From positions 1 through 37,389 of the forward strand of contig NZ_QWGG01000018.1 in the NCBI RefSeq assembly GCF_003730195.1: a stretch of 37,389 nucleotides of DNA. The letters are read 5' to 3'. The first letter of the stretch is position 1; every line of letters begins with the position of its first letter. Origin of the DNA: Halosimplex salinum (GTDB taxonomy: Archaea > Halobacteriota > Halobacteria > Halobacteriales > Haloarculaceae). Positions 24,074 to 32,393 of this stretch are shown here, piece after piece. The notes beneath the pieces were generated by a model. It did not search any database, was not told where the DNA came from, and worked only from the letters and a program-made list of their open reading frames with translations. Both the position numbers and the translations under genes were made by a program.

Positions 24074-24996
24074 GCTCTACTGCCGCCGTCTCGTCGACGT
24101 CGGACTTCCGGCTGGGTTTCCCCGACGATGTCGACACCGAGGCCGCGAACACCGCCCGTCGCGTGATCAAGGCCGCCCCTGAAACAGACCGTGTCTACGC
24201 GCTCGTCTCCGGCGGCCACGATTCATTGACCGCGATGCACGTCGTCTATCAATCTCACTACCTCGATCTGGATGGTATCATCCACATCAATACGGGGATC
24301 GGCATCCCGGAGACGACCGCATTTGTCGAGGAGCGAGCAGAAGAACTTGGTATCCCGTACTACGAGGTCGGGGCACCCTGCGACGATCCGGGCCAAGAGC
24401 ACGAGTACCGTCGGCCGCACGAGGAATACACGGCGCTCATCCAGCGGTTTGGCTTCCCTGGCCCCGGAGCGCACAGGTATATGTACTGGAATCTCAAGGA
24501 GAAGCCGCTCTCGCGCTTCCTGAAGATGCTTGAGGACGACCTCCTTCTCATCTCCGGTGTCTCCCGGCACGAATCGCAGAACCGGATGGAAAACGTCGAC
24601 GCGAGCGGTCAGCAGGAGTTCCTTGGCTATCCGACGATCTCTCCGCTCGTCGAATTCACTCCACTTGATGTTCGCCGCTACCGACGCAGCCTCGACCTCC
24701 CGATGTCACCCGTAAAGGAGACGCTCGAAATCTCGGGAGAATGCCTCTGTGGGGCGTTCTCCAAACGGAAAGAACTCAGGATGATCCGGCTCTTCTATCC
24801 CGATGTCTATCGGCGCATTCTCTGTCTCGAAGCAACCGTCGGCGCGTTCGCCGCCCTGAACGACGGACCCGACGAGGCGTACAACCGCTGGGGCCATAAC
24901 CGACTGAAAGACCACGAACGCGAGGCGATGGACGATCCCGACCAGATGCTCCTCTGCCAGAGTTGCGAGCAGCGCCATCAGTGCAATACCTCCTAA
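24070..24996 (+). CDS. PP-loop ATPase, PAPS-reductase/DndC-like
   Basis: The 308-residue protein has the PP-loop motif SGGHDS (47-52), followed by IIHINTGIGIPET (70-82), a pattern shared by PAPS reductases, DndC and related adenylating enzymes. ECLCGAF (224-230) and LCQSCEQRHQC (295-305) provide five cysteines (225, 227, 296, 299, 305) that could hold an iron-sulphur cluster or zinc, as in DndC-like sulphur enzymes. It probably activates a carbonyl or sulphate group with ATP; the substrate is unknown. No DndD/DndE neighbour is present, so a complete phosphorothioate system is not shown. The DUF6610 gene follows on the same strand. Confidence 0.82.
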   Translation: MSSTAAVSSTSDFRLGFPDDVDTEAANTARRVIKAAPETDRVYALVSGGHDSLTAMHVVYQSHYLDLDGIIHINTGIGIPETTAFVEERAEELGIPYYEVGAPCDDPGQEHEYRRPHEEYTALIQRFGFPGPGAHRYMYWNLKEKPLSRFLKMLEDDLLLISGVSRHESQNRMENVDASGQQEFLGYPTISPLVEFTPLDVRRYRRSLDLPMSPVKETLEISGECLCGAFSKRKELRMIRLFYPDVYRRILCLEATVGAFAALNDGPDEAYNRWGHNRLKDHEREAMDDPDQMLLCQSCEQRHQCNTS

Positions 24997-25183
24997 CCGT
25001 CGCTCTGGACCACAACTCGTCACCTGAACGCTCCAACTCTCGAGATATGAATTCCTCCATCTCTCGGGACAGTACCTGTCTCGCGAGTCTTTCTTCGCGG
25101 CAGCTGGCCTGAGCCGCTGCACAGCACGGCATCCGTATCGTTCGTCAAGAACCGTCGCAACCAGCTATTCACACTTCCCGCGT

Positions 25184-26242
25184 ATGGCTTCCAGTTCTCT
25201 TCAGGTAGCTTCGGCTTCGACCGAGATACAACGTCCGTTCGCACCACCACACGCGACATCCGAACCAGACACCCTTGAGGCGGCTCGCCGCCCCGCATAT
25301 ATCGGCTTTCTCTTCAGAGCGCCGTTCGCGACGGACGCCTACAAATTCGGCTTCACCACGGGAATCCGTGAAGACTATCGCCTCCAGGTCGACTCCTACC
25401 GGAATGTCGACCTCCCCGTGGTTATGCTCGACAACGAGTTCCGCGACCCCGATCCCGACCGATACGTCGAGCGGTTCCGCGAGTACGAACCCGATGTGGC
25501 CGTCATCGGTGACGCTGAGACACCACAGGACGCCTGCGAGTACACCCAGCTCGCTCGCGACCTCCGCGAAGAGTTCCCGTCGACAACGTACATTATCGTC
25601 CCGAAGTGTCGCGAGGCAATCAAGATCATCGACGACGACCTCGTACTCGGGTATCCGCTCGGCTATTCGTCCCTCCACGCAGACGACTACAGCGACCCTG
25701 TGGACTGGCGTGGCCGCCATATTCACCTCCTCGGCGGGAGTCCCCCTATCCAGTACGAGGCGCTCCAGGACCTCACGCAGCCAACACTCACAGGTGCGTC
25801 GCCGGCGAACATCGTCGGGATGGACTGGAACGGGCCGGCGAAGGTCGCCTACCTCGGAGAGTACTGGAGTCGCGATGGCTGGCAATCCGCTGACAATCTC
25901 GGGATTCGTGAAACTGTCCGTCGGAGTCTCCGTGAGATGCGTGCCTTCTGGCAGGAGCGCGATCTCTGGCCGGAGACGACCCCCTGTGACGTCTACGGAG
26001 AAGCGGTTCAGGAGCCACAGGACCCCGTCTGGGCAGCGAACGGGCGAAATATCTATGAAAGGCCGAGTTCCTTCGCTCCTGACGATGCACCGGTCTACGA
26101 CCCGGAGGATCCCGACTACGATCCGCTCGAGGATGCGATCGTTATCGCGTACGAAAACGGATGGACGCTTGCGTACCGCAACGAGTCGGAACGGAAGCGT
26201 ATTGAGTACCAGGAGGGACTCACGCCCGTCAGCGGTGATTAG
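25184..26242 (+). CDS. DUF6610 protein, possible TGT/DpdA-like base-exchange enzyme
   Basis: The 352-residue protein has a run of motifs spaced as in a TIM barrel of the tRNA-guanine transglycosylase superfamily: LDNEF (82-86), VIGDAE (107-112), VPKC (139-142), LGYPLGYSS (155-163), HLLGGSP (181-187) and VGMDWN (211-216). In that superfamily Asp residues in comparable positions act in base exchange, and DpdA relatives insert 7-deazaguanines into DNA. The assignment to that fold is my inference from motif layout; DUF6610 itself is uncharacterised. It sits next to the PP-loop enzyme, which supports joint action on a base. Confidence 0.65.
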   Translation: MASSSLQVASASTEIQRPFAPPHATSEPDTLEAARRPAYIGFLFRAPFATDAYKFGFTTGIREDYRLQVDSYRNVDLPVVMLDNEFRDPDPDRYVERFREYEPDVAVIGDAETPQDACEYTQLARDLREEFPSTTYIIVPKCREAIKIIDDDLVLGYPLGYSSLHADDYSDPVDWRGRHIHLLGGSPPIQYEALQDLTQPTLTGASPANIVGMDWNGPAKVAYLGEYWSRDGWQSADNLGIRETVRRSLREMRAFWQERDLWPETTPCDVYGEAVQEPQDPVWAANGRNIYERPSSFAPDDAPVYDPEDPDYDPLEDAIVIAYENGWTLAYRNESERKRIEYQEGLTPVSGD

Positions 26243-26251
26243 TCTCTCTCG

Positions 26252-26297
26252 AGTTACCCCACGGCGAGGCATCTGCAACGTTCCTCGTGGGGTAACT
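26252..26297. repeat. 46-bp inverted repeat, copy B
   Basis: The arms AGTTACCCCACG (26252-26263) and CGTGGGGTAACT (26286-26297) and the 22-base spacing are identical to copy A at 14850-14895, while the centre differs. It starts ten bases after the DUF6610 stop codon and lies 83 bases before the next gene. It could serve as operator for that operon or end transcription of the previous one. Confidence 0.8.
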
Positions 26298-26380
26298 ATG
26301 GTGACCGCTATCACCTCTGAACGGGAATTCACTCAGAAACGCGGGTTTCTCCCCACCGCCAAGCAGGTGAAGTATTTCAT

Positions 26381-26656
26381 ATGTCAACAGCTGCCTCTAC
26401 CGTCGACCCGGAAACGATCGCACAAGCCGGTGACTCGCCTGAAACCATCCGCGACAAGGTCCTCCGCACGCTCTACCACACCGTCCCGGGAATCGAACTC
26501 GAGGATGTCCTCGAGCTTCGGGTACTCATCGATCCGCCGGCGAACGAGGATTCACATTCGAGGCAAGCGCAAGCCGTCCTTACAGCCGTCCAGGAGGAAG
26601 TAGAGACGTGGCCTGACCCGCCGACGATCCACACCCCACCTTCGGCCTATGAGTAA
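26381..26656 (+). CDS. Small hypothetical protein
   Basis: The 91-residue acidic protein (MSTAASTVDPETIAQAGDSP...) is the first gene after inverted-repeat copy B. Its stop overlaps the next gene's start region by eight bases, so the two are co-expressed. No family was recognised. Confidence 0.6.
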   Translation: MSTAASTVDPETIAQAGDSPETIRDKVLRTLYHTVPGIELEDVLELRVLIDPPANEDSHSRQAQAVLTAVQEEVETWPDPPTIHTPPSAYE

Positions 26657-26903
26657 GGCGTCATCCAATGGAGTCGAAGATATAGTGACTGACTCAGACG
26701 ACAAGATCCTCGAGGAACTCCCACCGAAACGATTTCTCGACACGTCCAACGCCCGCCTTATTAAGGCGGGCCTCCACTGTATGCATTCCCGAGAGACGAT
26801 CCAGCAGTACCTCGCTTACGAGAACCAGCACAAAAACCGAACGTGGGTACAACGACTTCTCGCGAGACGAGCCCGAGAACTTGCCGACGAGCAGTCGGAG
26901 TAG
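26649..26903 (+). CDS. Small hypothetical protein
   Basis: The 84-residue protein has an acidic N-terminus and a basic, helical C-terminus (WVQRLLARRARELADEQ). LIKAGLHCMHSRETIQQYLAYEN could be a small helical DNA-binding segment; this is a guess. It overlaps the preceding gene by eight bases. Confidence 0.6.
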   Translation: MSKASSNGVEDIVTDSDDKILEELPPKRFLDTSNARLIKAGLHCMHSRETIQQYLAYENQHKNRTWVQRLLARRARELADEQSE

Positions 26904-27012
26904 TTATACACGCCACTGCTTCAATGGGTCACTCAGAGCAGGAAAAGGAGTTCCATTAACACCGTCCCAAAGAACTACTACACAATCGGTCCTCAAGAGT
27001 ATACAACTGCAA

Positions 27013-27993
27013 ATGTCGGCTGAATCATTCAGCGAGTTCTCTTCTCAGGCTGTGGGCATTCTGGAAGACGAATTGATGGATATTGATGGTTCCAAACTTC
27101 AAGTCTCTCCAGAACTTCGACTATCCTACTTCAATCCATTCCTCTTTGATTCTGGTGAGAAATTCACTAAGTACCCATTCGACGCCATAGTATATCGCGA
27201 AGTAAGCTGGGAACCGACTGGGTTAGATCAGATTGACGATATCGAAAGATGGTTCCTCGAAGAAACCGACTCCGTTGAGATACCGATCGCAGTTGTCGAA
27301 TTCACCGAAGAACAACCACTCACATCGAATGCAGCGGTAAATCAGATCGCTCTCGAATCTCTTTCGAAATTTGATGCTATCTTACCGATGAGAGTACGAT
27401 ACGCACGTTTCGGTAGCTCTTCTTCCTCCTTCGAAAAAGACAACAACATCGTCTATTCCAAATTAAACTCAGCGAATTATTCCACAATTCAGCACAGCAT
27501 AGTCGAACCAATCCAGGCTCATATAGCCAAATATTCCGATAGAGAACTGCTCGAAGCTTTTAATTTAGATGAAAAGGTCCGACGATCCGATCCCGAGATA
27601 TTCTACCACTTCAATGACGTCCTCTGGGCCTACAATCACGACCGAAACAATATACTCGTAATCCTGCTGTCTGTCTACTTCGAGAACTATGTCAAAGACT
27701 TGCTAGAGGATTACTTTGAGGAGGCTCAAGACAACCCTGCTGCCTCAAATTTCTATGACGACGACTGGGGATTCGACCGATGTCTCAACGGGTGCAGAAG
27801 CTTCGGACTCCTCGAAGATGAGGACTACAACACCATCAATAAGATCCGAGACGCTAGAAATGACTACGCCCACGACATCGAATCTTTTGACAGCACCTAT
27901 AGTACTGACGCAGAAGACGAAGGACTCATCGAAGACGGAATCCAATTATATGAAGAGTTGATTGGCGTCAAGAAATCCATTATAGACGAATAG
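27013..27993 (+). CDS. HEPN-type protein, candidate RNase effector
   Basis: The ATG at 27013 gives 326 residues; an upstream extension to 26881 overlaps the previous gene and looks non-coding. The C-terminal 130 residues are helical and end in RDARNDYAHD, which contains the Rx4H signature of HEPN RNases (Arg282, His287). The N-terminal half has FDAIVYREV (56-64) and IPIAVVEFTEE (90-100), arranged like a decayed PD-(D/E)xK nuclease core with Thr in place of Lys. Codon use is AT-rich compared with the flanking operons, a sign of separate acquisition. It may be a defence effector; no antitoxin is evident beside it. Confidence 0.65.
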   Translation: MSAESFSEFSSQAVGILEDELMDIDGSKLQVSPELRLSYFNPFLFDSGEKFTKYPFDAIVYREVSWEPTGLDQIDDIERWFLEETDSVEIPIAVVEFTEEQPLTSNAAVNQIALESLSKFDAILPMRVRYARFGSSSSSFEKDNNIVYSKLNSANYSTIQHSIVEPIQAHIAKYSDRELLEAFNLDEKVRRSDPEIFYHFNDVLWAYNHDRNNILVILLSVYFENYVKDLLEDYFEEAQDNPAASNFYDDDWGFDRCLNGCRSFGLLEDEDYNTINKIRDARNDYAHDIESFDSTYSTDAEDEGLIEDGIQLYEELIGVKKSIIDE

Positions 27994-28013
27994 CCCTAAC
28001 ACACTCAATACGT

Positions 28014-29096
28014 CTACATCTCGGCAGGGTCGCGAGCCTGCTTCTGGTACTGATTATAGAGGTCCTCTCCCCATTGGACTACCGCTTCGTTCGAACTGAG
28101 GATCATCGCGATATGTTCTCCCTCCCCTGTTTTATTGTACGCCCCAATCGCGATTTGCTCCCTATCGTAAATACCAATGCCGAGCGTAAGTGGTTCGTCG
28201 AGACAAAAAATCTGAAAGTTGTCGTAGTTTGAGTCGTCCAGAAAGTACTCCATCTCCTCTTCATGGAGTCGCTGGTAGAGCGAGGCGTCGACGATCGCCT
28301 CCCCTTTCAGACCAAGTTTGAGCAGTTTATCGTACGCGCTAAAGAGCGTCGGGTTGAAGATCGATGTCAACACGCGGAAGTGGTCAAGCCGTGGATCGCA
28401 GAGTTTGAGAGCTGTCGCTAGGACGATTCCTGGAGAGTGGGGTGAGGAGACATACAGCTTTGCGTCAGCGAGGGCTCGAACTGGAATATCCGTTCTAATT
28501 GGACTGAGACGTTGGAACCAGGGTGCTTTATCCAACACCTGCTCGATTGTCTCGGCCAGTTCCTCATACCGTTTTACTGTTTGCTGCCCAGCGGGCGTGA
28601 GCCTGTGAACACCGTCGCTCTCTACACTCCATCCTTCCGTCTCAAACATCCGTAACGCTCTCCGAACAGTTGCACGCGACGGAGACCCGTTGGTTGTGTC
28701 CACCAACTCGCTCGGACGGCTGGGTTGCTCTGCAAGCGTTTGTAACAACGGGATAGTATGTTTCGACCGAGTTAGCTGGGTGAGTGGCTCGCGTTCGAGA
28801 CCATCTGGACACGATTCGAACGCTTCCAGCGTGATTTTCCCGCCTGCCGTCAGTTCATATCCACCCGTACCAGCTGTTTTCGTCAACCCCCAATCGGAAA
28901 GTTGCACGAGATGTTTCGATACCGTCTGTCGGGTGATCTCTCCCGATTCTGCGATAGTCGAGGCCGTCTTTGCGCCCCCGTCGAGTGAACGCAGTATATC
29001 TAAAGAGGTGGACCCAGCAAGATCACTAATGAATTCACGGACGACAATCCGTTCGTCCGTGAGTGGATTTGTGGTCGCACGCTCGGACTGCGTCAC
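28014..29096 (-). CDS. Transcription regulator with two winged-helix domains and a FilR1-type output domain
   Basis: The 360-residue protein starts with GTG at 29096. Residues about 15-95 form a winged helix (STIAESGEITRQTVSKHLVQL), and about 105-175 a second (RATVRRALRMFETEGW). The C-terminal half (PIRTDIPVRALADAKLYV through GIGIYDREQIAIGAYN) matches the FilR1 (methanogen output) domain, which binds small effectors. It is divergent from the P450 gene with a 160-base spacer and is the likely local regulator. Confidence 0.82.
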   Translation of the reverse strand: MTQSERATTNPLTDERIVVREFISDLAGSTSLDILRSLDGGAKTASTIAESGEITRQTVSKHLVQLSDWGLTKTAGTGGYELTAGGKITLEAFESCPDGLEREPLTQLTRSKHTIPLLQTLAEQPSRPSELVDTTNGSPSRATVRRALRMFETEGWSVESDGVHRLTPAGQQTVKRYEELAETIEQVLDKAPWFQRLSPIRTDIPVRALADAKLYVSSPHSPGIVLATALKLCDPRLDHFRVLTSIFNPTLFSAYDKLLKLGLKGEAIVDASLYQRLHEEEMEYFLDDSNYDNFQIFCLDEPLTLGIGIYDREQIAIGAYNKTGEGEHIAMILSSNEAVVQWGEDLYNQYQKQARDPAEM

Positions 29097-29227
29097 TTGT
29101 TTTCACCCGTTACTAAACTGCGTACCCAACGCTATGAATATATCGCACAACTCTGATATTGAATCGAACTTATTCGAATACCTTTCCCTTTCAAAACCCA
29201 ACCGAAACCCGTCTCTCAGCGGTACTT

Positions 29228-29237
29228 TTTACATATA
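29228..29237 (+). promoter_or_regulatory. TATA box of the cytochrome P450 gene
   Basis: TTTACATATA is centred about 27 bases before the GTG at 29259, which implies a leaderless mRNA. It lies in the spacer shared with the divergent FilR1-type regulator. Confidence 0.6.
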
Positions 29238-29258
29238 CTGAAACAAAGAGCGACTATC

Positions 29259-30644
29259 GTGAGCTCTCAACTACCACCGGCACCGTCCGGTTATCCGGTC
29301 CTCAAAAACGCTGTCCAGTTCGCTCGCGATCCATTCACGTTTGTAGAGCGGGCGACGGCGGAGTGCGGAGACATCTATCGGATGGCTCTCCCGGCAGTCG
29401 ACGATGTCTTTGTTTTCACTCACCCGGACCATCTTGACCGTGTCCTCGTGTCCGATGTCGAAGCCTTCGGGAAAACCGAGGACTATCAACGCGCGTTCGG
29501 GAACGGTCTCCTTTCAGTCGAGGGCCAGAAGTGGCGACAACAGCGCGATATGTTACAACCGCTCTTCTACCGAGACCACATAAGAGGCTACACAGAGCAA
29601 ATGGTTGCGTGTACCGAACGACGTCTCGAGACGTGGAGTGAGGGTGAAACACTAGATATGGAGCCTGAGATGAAGAACCTCACTCTAGAGGTCCTCTTTT
29701 CCACGCTGTTCGGTCGTTCGTTGGTCCCAGGCGAGGATCAAGAACTTCGGGATGCCGCTGACGGACTCAACGAATGGTTCACACCATCATCGTGGATTCT
29801 GCCACCGTGGATTCCGACACCGGCACGGCGTCGATTCAATCAATCCACGAAGCGCCTCCGTCAGGAGGTTCGAAGATTACTCGAAGAAGGAAGCGACCGA
29901 ACAAGAATCTCAGGCGACGAGGCAAGTGGGTCCAAGAACCAATCGAACTCTAAGCAGGCTGCTTACTCAAATACTCCAGACCTGCTCACACAGCTCCAAA
30001 AGGCGCGTAATAGGGCGGATGAAACAGATCTTACAATCGAAGAGATCGAAGATCAACTGATCACTATGGTTTTTGCGGGGCACGAGACGACCGCCGCAGC
30101 TCTTGCATTTACTTGGTACGCGCTGGCGACGAACCCAGACCTCCAAGAGCAACTTCATACGGAACTGGACACAGTTCTCGATGGAGACTCGCCCACTTAC
30201 GACGACCTCCAGGACTTGGAGTTCACAGAACGAATAATCTCTGAGGCGCTACGGCTCTACCCACCAGTTCATACGATTCCGCGCCGGACACTCACTGATG
30301 TCGAAGTCGGTGGATATCGGATTCCCGAGGACCACGAGATCCATCTATCGATAATCCATGTTCATCGAGATGGACGGTTCTATGATGAACCTATGGTGTT
30401 CCGCCCGGAACGATGGACTGATGAGTTCGAGGAGGAACTCCACGACTTTGCGTATGCCCCCTTTGGTGGTGGACGTCGAACTTGCATCGGTCGGGAGTTC
30501 GCTCTATTAGAAGCAAAAGTAGTCCTAGCAACGGTCGGGCAGAAATTCCAATTTGATTGGGAGAACGACGAAGCAATTGAACTTGAACCGCGGGTTACGA
30601 CTCGATCAAAAGAAGGCATCCCATTGCGAATTCGACAACGTTGA
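29259..30644 (+). CDS. Cytochrome P450
   Basis: The 461-residue protein starts with GTG. It has the I-helix oxygen-binding motif AGHETT (273-278), the K-helix ExxR (Glu329, Arg332), PERW (383-386) and the haem-binding loop FGGGRRTCIG (402-411) with axial Cys409. It lacks an N-terminal membrane anchor, so it should be cytoplasmic and needs separate electron donors (typically ferredoxin). An insertion rich in Gly/Ser/Asn near 211-238 is unusual. The substrate is unknown; related haloarchaeal enzymes have been proposed to act on fatty acids or terpenoids. The neighbouring regulator suggests substrate-dependent control. Confidence 0.93.
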   Translation: MSSQLPPAPSGYPVLKNAVQFARDPFTFVERATAECGDIYRMALPAVDDVFVFTHPDHLDRVLVSDVEAFGKTEDYQRAFGNGLLSVEGQKWRQQRDMLQPLFYRDHIRGYTEQMVACTERRLETWSEGETLDMEPEMKNLTLEVLFSTLFGRSLVPGEDQELRDAADGLNEWFTPSSWILPPWIPTPARRRFNQSTKRLRQEVRRLLEEGSDRTRISGDEASGSKNQSNSKQAAYSNTPDLLTQLQKARNRADETDLTIEEIEDQLITMVFAGHETTAAALAFTWYALATNPDLQEQLHTELDTVLDGDSPTYDDLQDLEFTERIISEALRLYPPVHTIPRRTLTDVEVGGYRIPEDHEIHLSIIHVHRDGRFYDEPMVFRPERWTDEFEEELHDFAYAPFGGGRRTCIGREFALLEAKVVLATVGQKFQFDWENDEAIELEPRVTTRSKEGIPLRIRQR

Positions 30645-30975
30645 GAGCATAACATTACATCTGATCTGATAAACATCCCCTCCGTAATCATCGAATAAAT
30701 CCCCGCCTTCTGAACCTGTGTATGTTCATACATTTTGACGGTGTAAACACGGATGAGTATAACACACAACCCGGTAATATTCAAAAGCGTATCTTATGAA
30801 CCGGAATTCAATCGGCGATCTCCTACTCTTCCCATTTCTAAAGCAGTCATTACTGTTCGATATCCGCCTGCCCGCCCTGCCCGAATTAGACAATGTCAGC
30901 ACAACACTAGTTCAAAACCCACCGCTCCGGAAGTATTGCCCTGCCAACCGCTCCCTGCAATAGTAGAATGCCCCA
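30645..30975. other. Gene-poor stretch after the P450 gene
   Basis: No gene of certain status was found. A 55-residue frame at 30796-30963 (MNRNSIGDLLLFPFLKQSLL...) ends 12 bases before the next gene and could be a small protein, but it has no recognised motif. The first 150 bases are AT-rich. A tgtatgttcatacat near 30720-30735 is a short palindrome of unknown meaning. Confidence 0.35.
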
Positions 30976-31377
30976 ATGACGACCATCGTCATCACACTGA
31001 AAGACGGAAAGATATCCACCGACGGAGGAATCGATGTTTCGTCCAGCCAATCGACGGCCCCAACCACTGATTCCCACAATATCAATCGTCACCTCGACCT
31101 CGATACAGTGGTTGATCTCGTCGAACAAATGTCCGAGGATGAGATCTGCGCCCGACAGAGCACCAAATATCCAAACTGGTCCCGAGGTGACCCTTGCCCT
31201 GTCTGTGAAAACATCGAACTCGCTATTATGGAGCTTAGAGAAGCTACCTACACTTCCTCTGACGGCGAGTTCGACTTTGACCACTTTACTGATAACACAG
31301 GACCACAGCTCTCGATTGTCTGCAAAGAATGCCGGACACACCTCCTCCACATCCCCTATCACACACTGACTGAATAG
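30976..31377 (+). CDS. Zinc-ribbon protein
   Basis: The 133-residue protein has a zinc ribbon with CPVC (Cys74, 77) and CKEC (Cys116, 119). The N-terminal 45 residues are polar. It belongs to the same loose class of plasmid zinc proteins as those at 15.2, 20.9 and 23.4-24.1 kb. It precedes rdfA by 183 bases. Function is unknown. Confidence 0.65.
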   Translation: MTTIVITLKDGKISTDGGIDVSSSQSTAPTTDSHNINRHLDLDTVVDLVEQMSEDEICARQSTKYPNWSRGDPCPVCENIELAIMELREATYTSSDGEFDFDHFTDNTGPQLSIVCKECRTHLLHIPYHTLTE

Positions 31378-31560
31378 GCCGGCTACGACTCGCTCAGCGT
31401 TACGGAGCCCAGCTATTGAGAACACAACTACAAAGTACTCACCACTCAATTAGGAACTCCTTGGATAAGAAACGGATATTAGATCAAGTTTAACTGAATG
31501 TCGGGCGGTCTAAAGAACACTTCGCTTTTATTGATGTGGACATAGAATTCCTACCCCGAG

Positions 31561-32391
31561 ATGTGCAAAGTCGACGATCTCATCGCAGAGTATGGATTAA
31601 CAGCCCCCGGGTCTGACTATGACTCTGTAGATGACTACCTCGCGAAACGGTGGACTGGAACTGACGGCCGCACTTCAGAAGGATATAAAAAACTCACAGA
31701 CTGGTTCAATAAACGAGTTCTCAAGTCGATATATGAAAAACACGGGAGATCCACTGTTAGCATCCATCTGGACCGAGAATACGATGTTATTGTAAACGAA
31801 GATAACATCCAACGCGCCGAGCTCGCGGCCGACCTCGAGGGCGACGGGATGGACATCGACGAACTCAAGAAAACGCTCATCTCTCACGGCACAATCCGAA
31901 ATCACCTCAAAAACTGTCTCGAAGTCGAAAAAGACACTCAGTCCACAACCAATTCCACTACTACGACTCGAGAGAAAGCCATCACGTCGGCGAAACGAAT
32001 GGCTGCCTCAAAAACAGAAAACATCCTTCCAGAACTGGCAAAAGACGGCGTTGTTCCTTTTGCAGACCAAGCCACCGTCGACGTCGAAATCAGACTACAA
32101 TGCCCCAAATGCGACACACGGGTCCCCATCGAAGATGCAATCAATCGGGGGTACGTCTGTAACGACCATATGACGGATCCAAACAATACAGACCCACCTA
32201 ACAATCCAACTTCAGATTCGCCGGAGAATACCGAATCTGACGAAGACGATTCACACCATCAGTCAGATACAACGATGAATTCCATGCCCTCATCACAAAC
32301 CTCTCTCCTGCTCTCTCTACTGGCCCTCGGAGTCACTTCGTTCTCGTCCCAATCGCCTATGCTAATAGATAGTATGCTCAACACCACGTAA
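31561..32391 (+). CDS. rdfA: RdfA-like protein (rod-determining factor family)
   Basis: The 276-residue protein begins CKVDDLIAEYGL and has a helical N-terminal domain with WFNKRVLKSIYEKHGRS, then a zinc site (Cys181, Cys184, Cys200, possibly His203) and an acidic, Asn/Ser-rich tail ending in a hydrophobic stretch (about 247-270). This layout and the adjacent SMC-related gene (2 bases later) fit the haloarchaeal RdfA family. Chromosomal RdfA affects rod shape in Haloferax volcanii; plasmid copies may serve partition or shape linked to the element. Family call is by recollection. Confidence 0.72.
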   Translation: MCKVDDLIAEYGLTAPGSDYDSVDDYLAKRWTGTDGRTSEGYKKLTDWFNKRVLKSIYEKHGRSTVSIHLDREYDVIVNEDNIQRAELAADLEGDGMDIDELKKTLISHGTIRNHLKNCLEVEKDTQSTTNSTTTTREKAITSAKRMAASKTENILPELAKDGVVPFADQATVDVEIRLQCPKCDTRVPIEDAINRGYVCNDHMTDPNNTDPPNNPTSDSPENTESDEDDSHHQSDTTMNSMPSSQTSLLLSLLALGVTSFSSQSPMLIDSMLNTT

Positions 32392-32393
32392 CC

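Noticed and set aside
24070-24996. Complete Dnd phosphorothioate system
   Set aside because: Only the PP-loop protein resembles DndC; no DndA, B, D or E was found in the window.
30753-31070. 105-residue frame between the P450 and the zinc protein gene
   Set aside because: It runs out of frame across the start of the better-supported zinc-ribbon gene and is Pro/Arg/His-rich.
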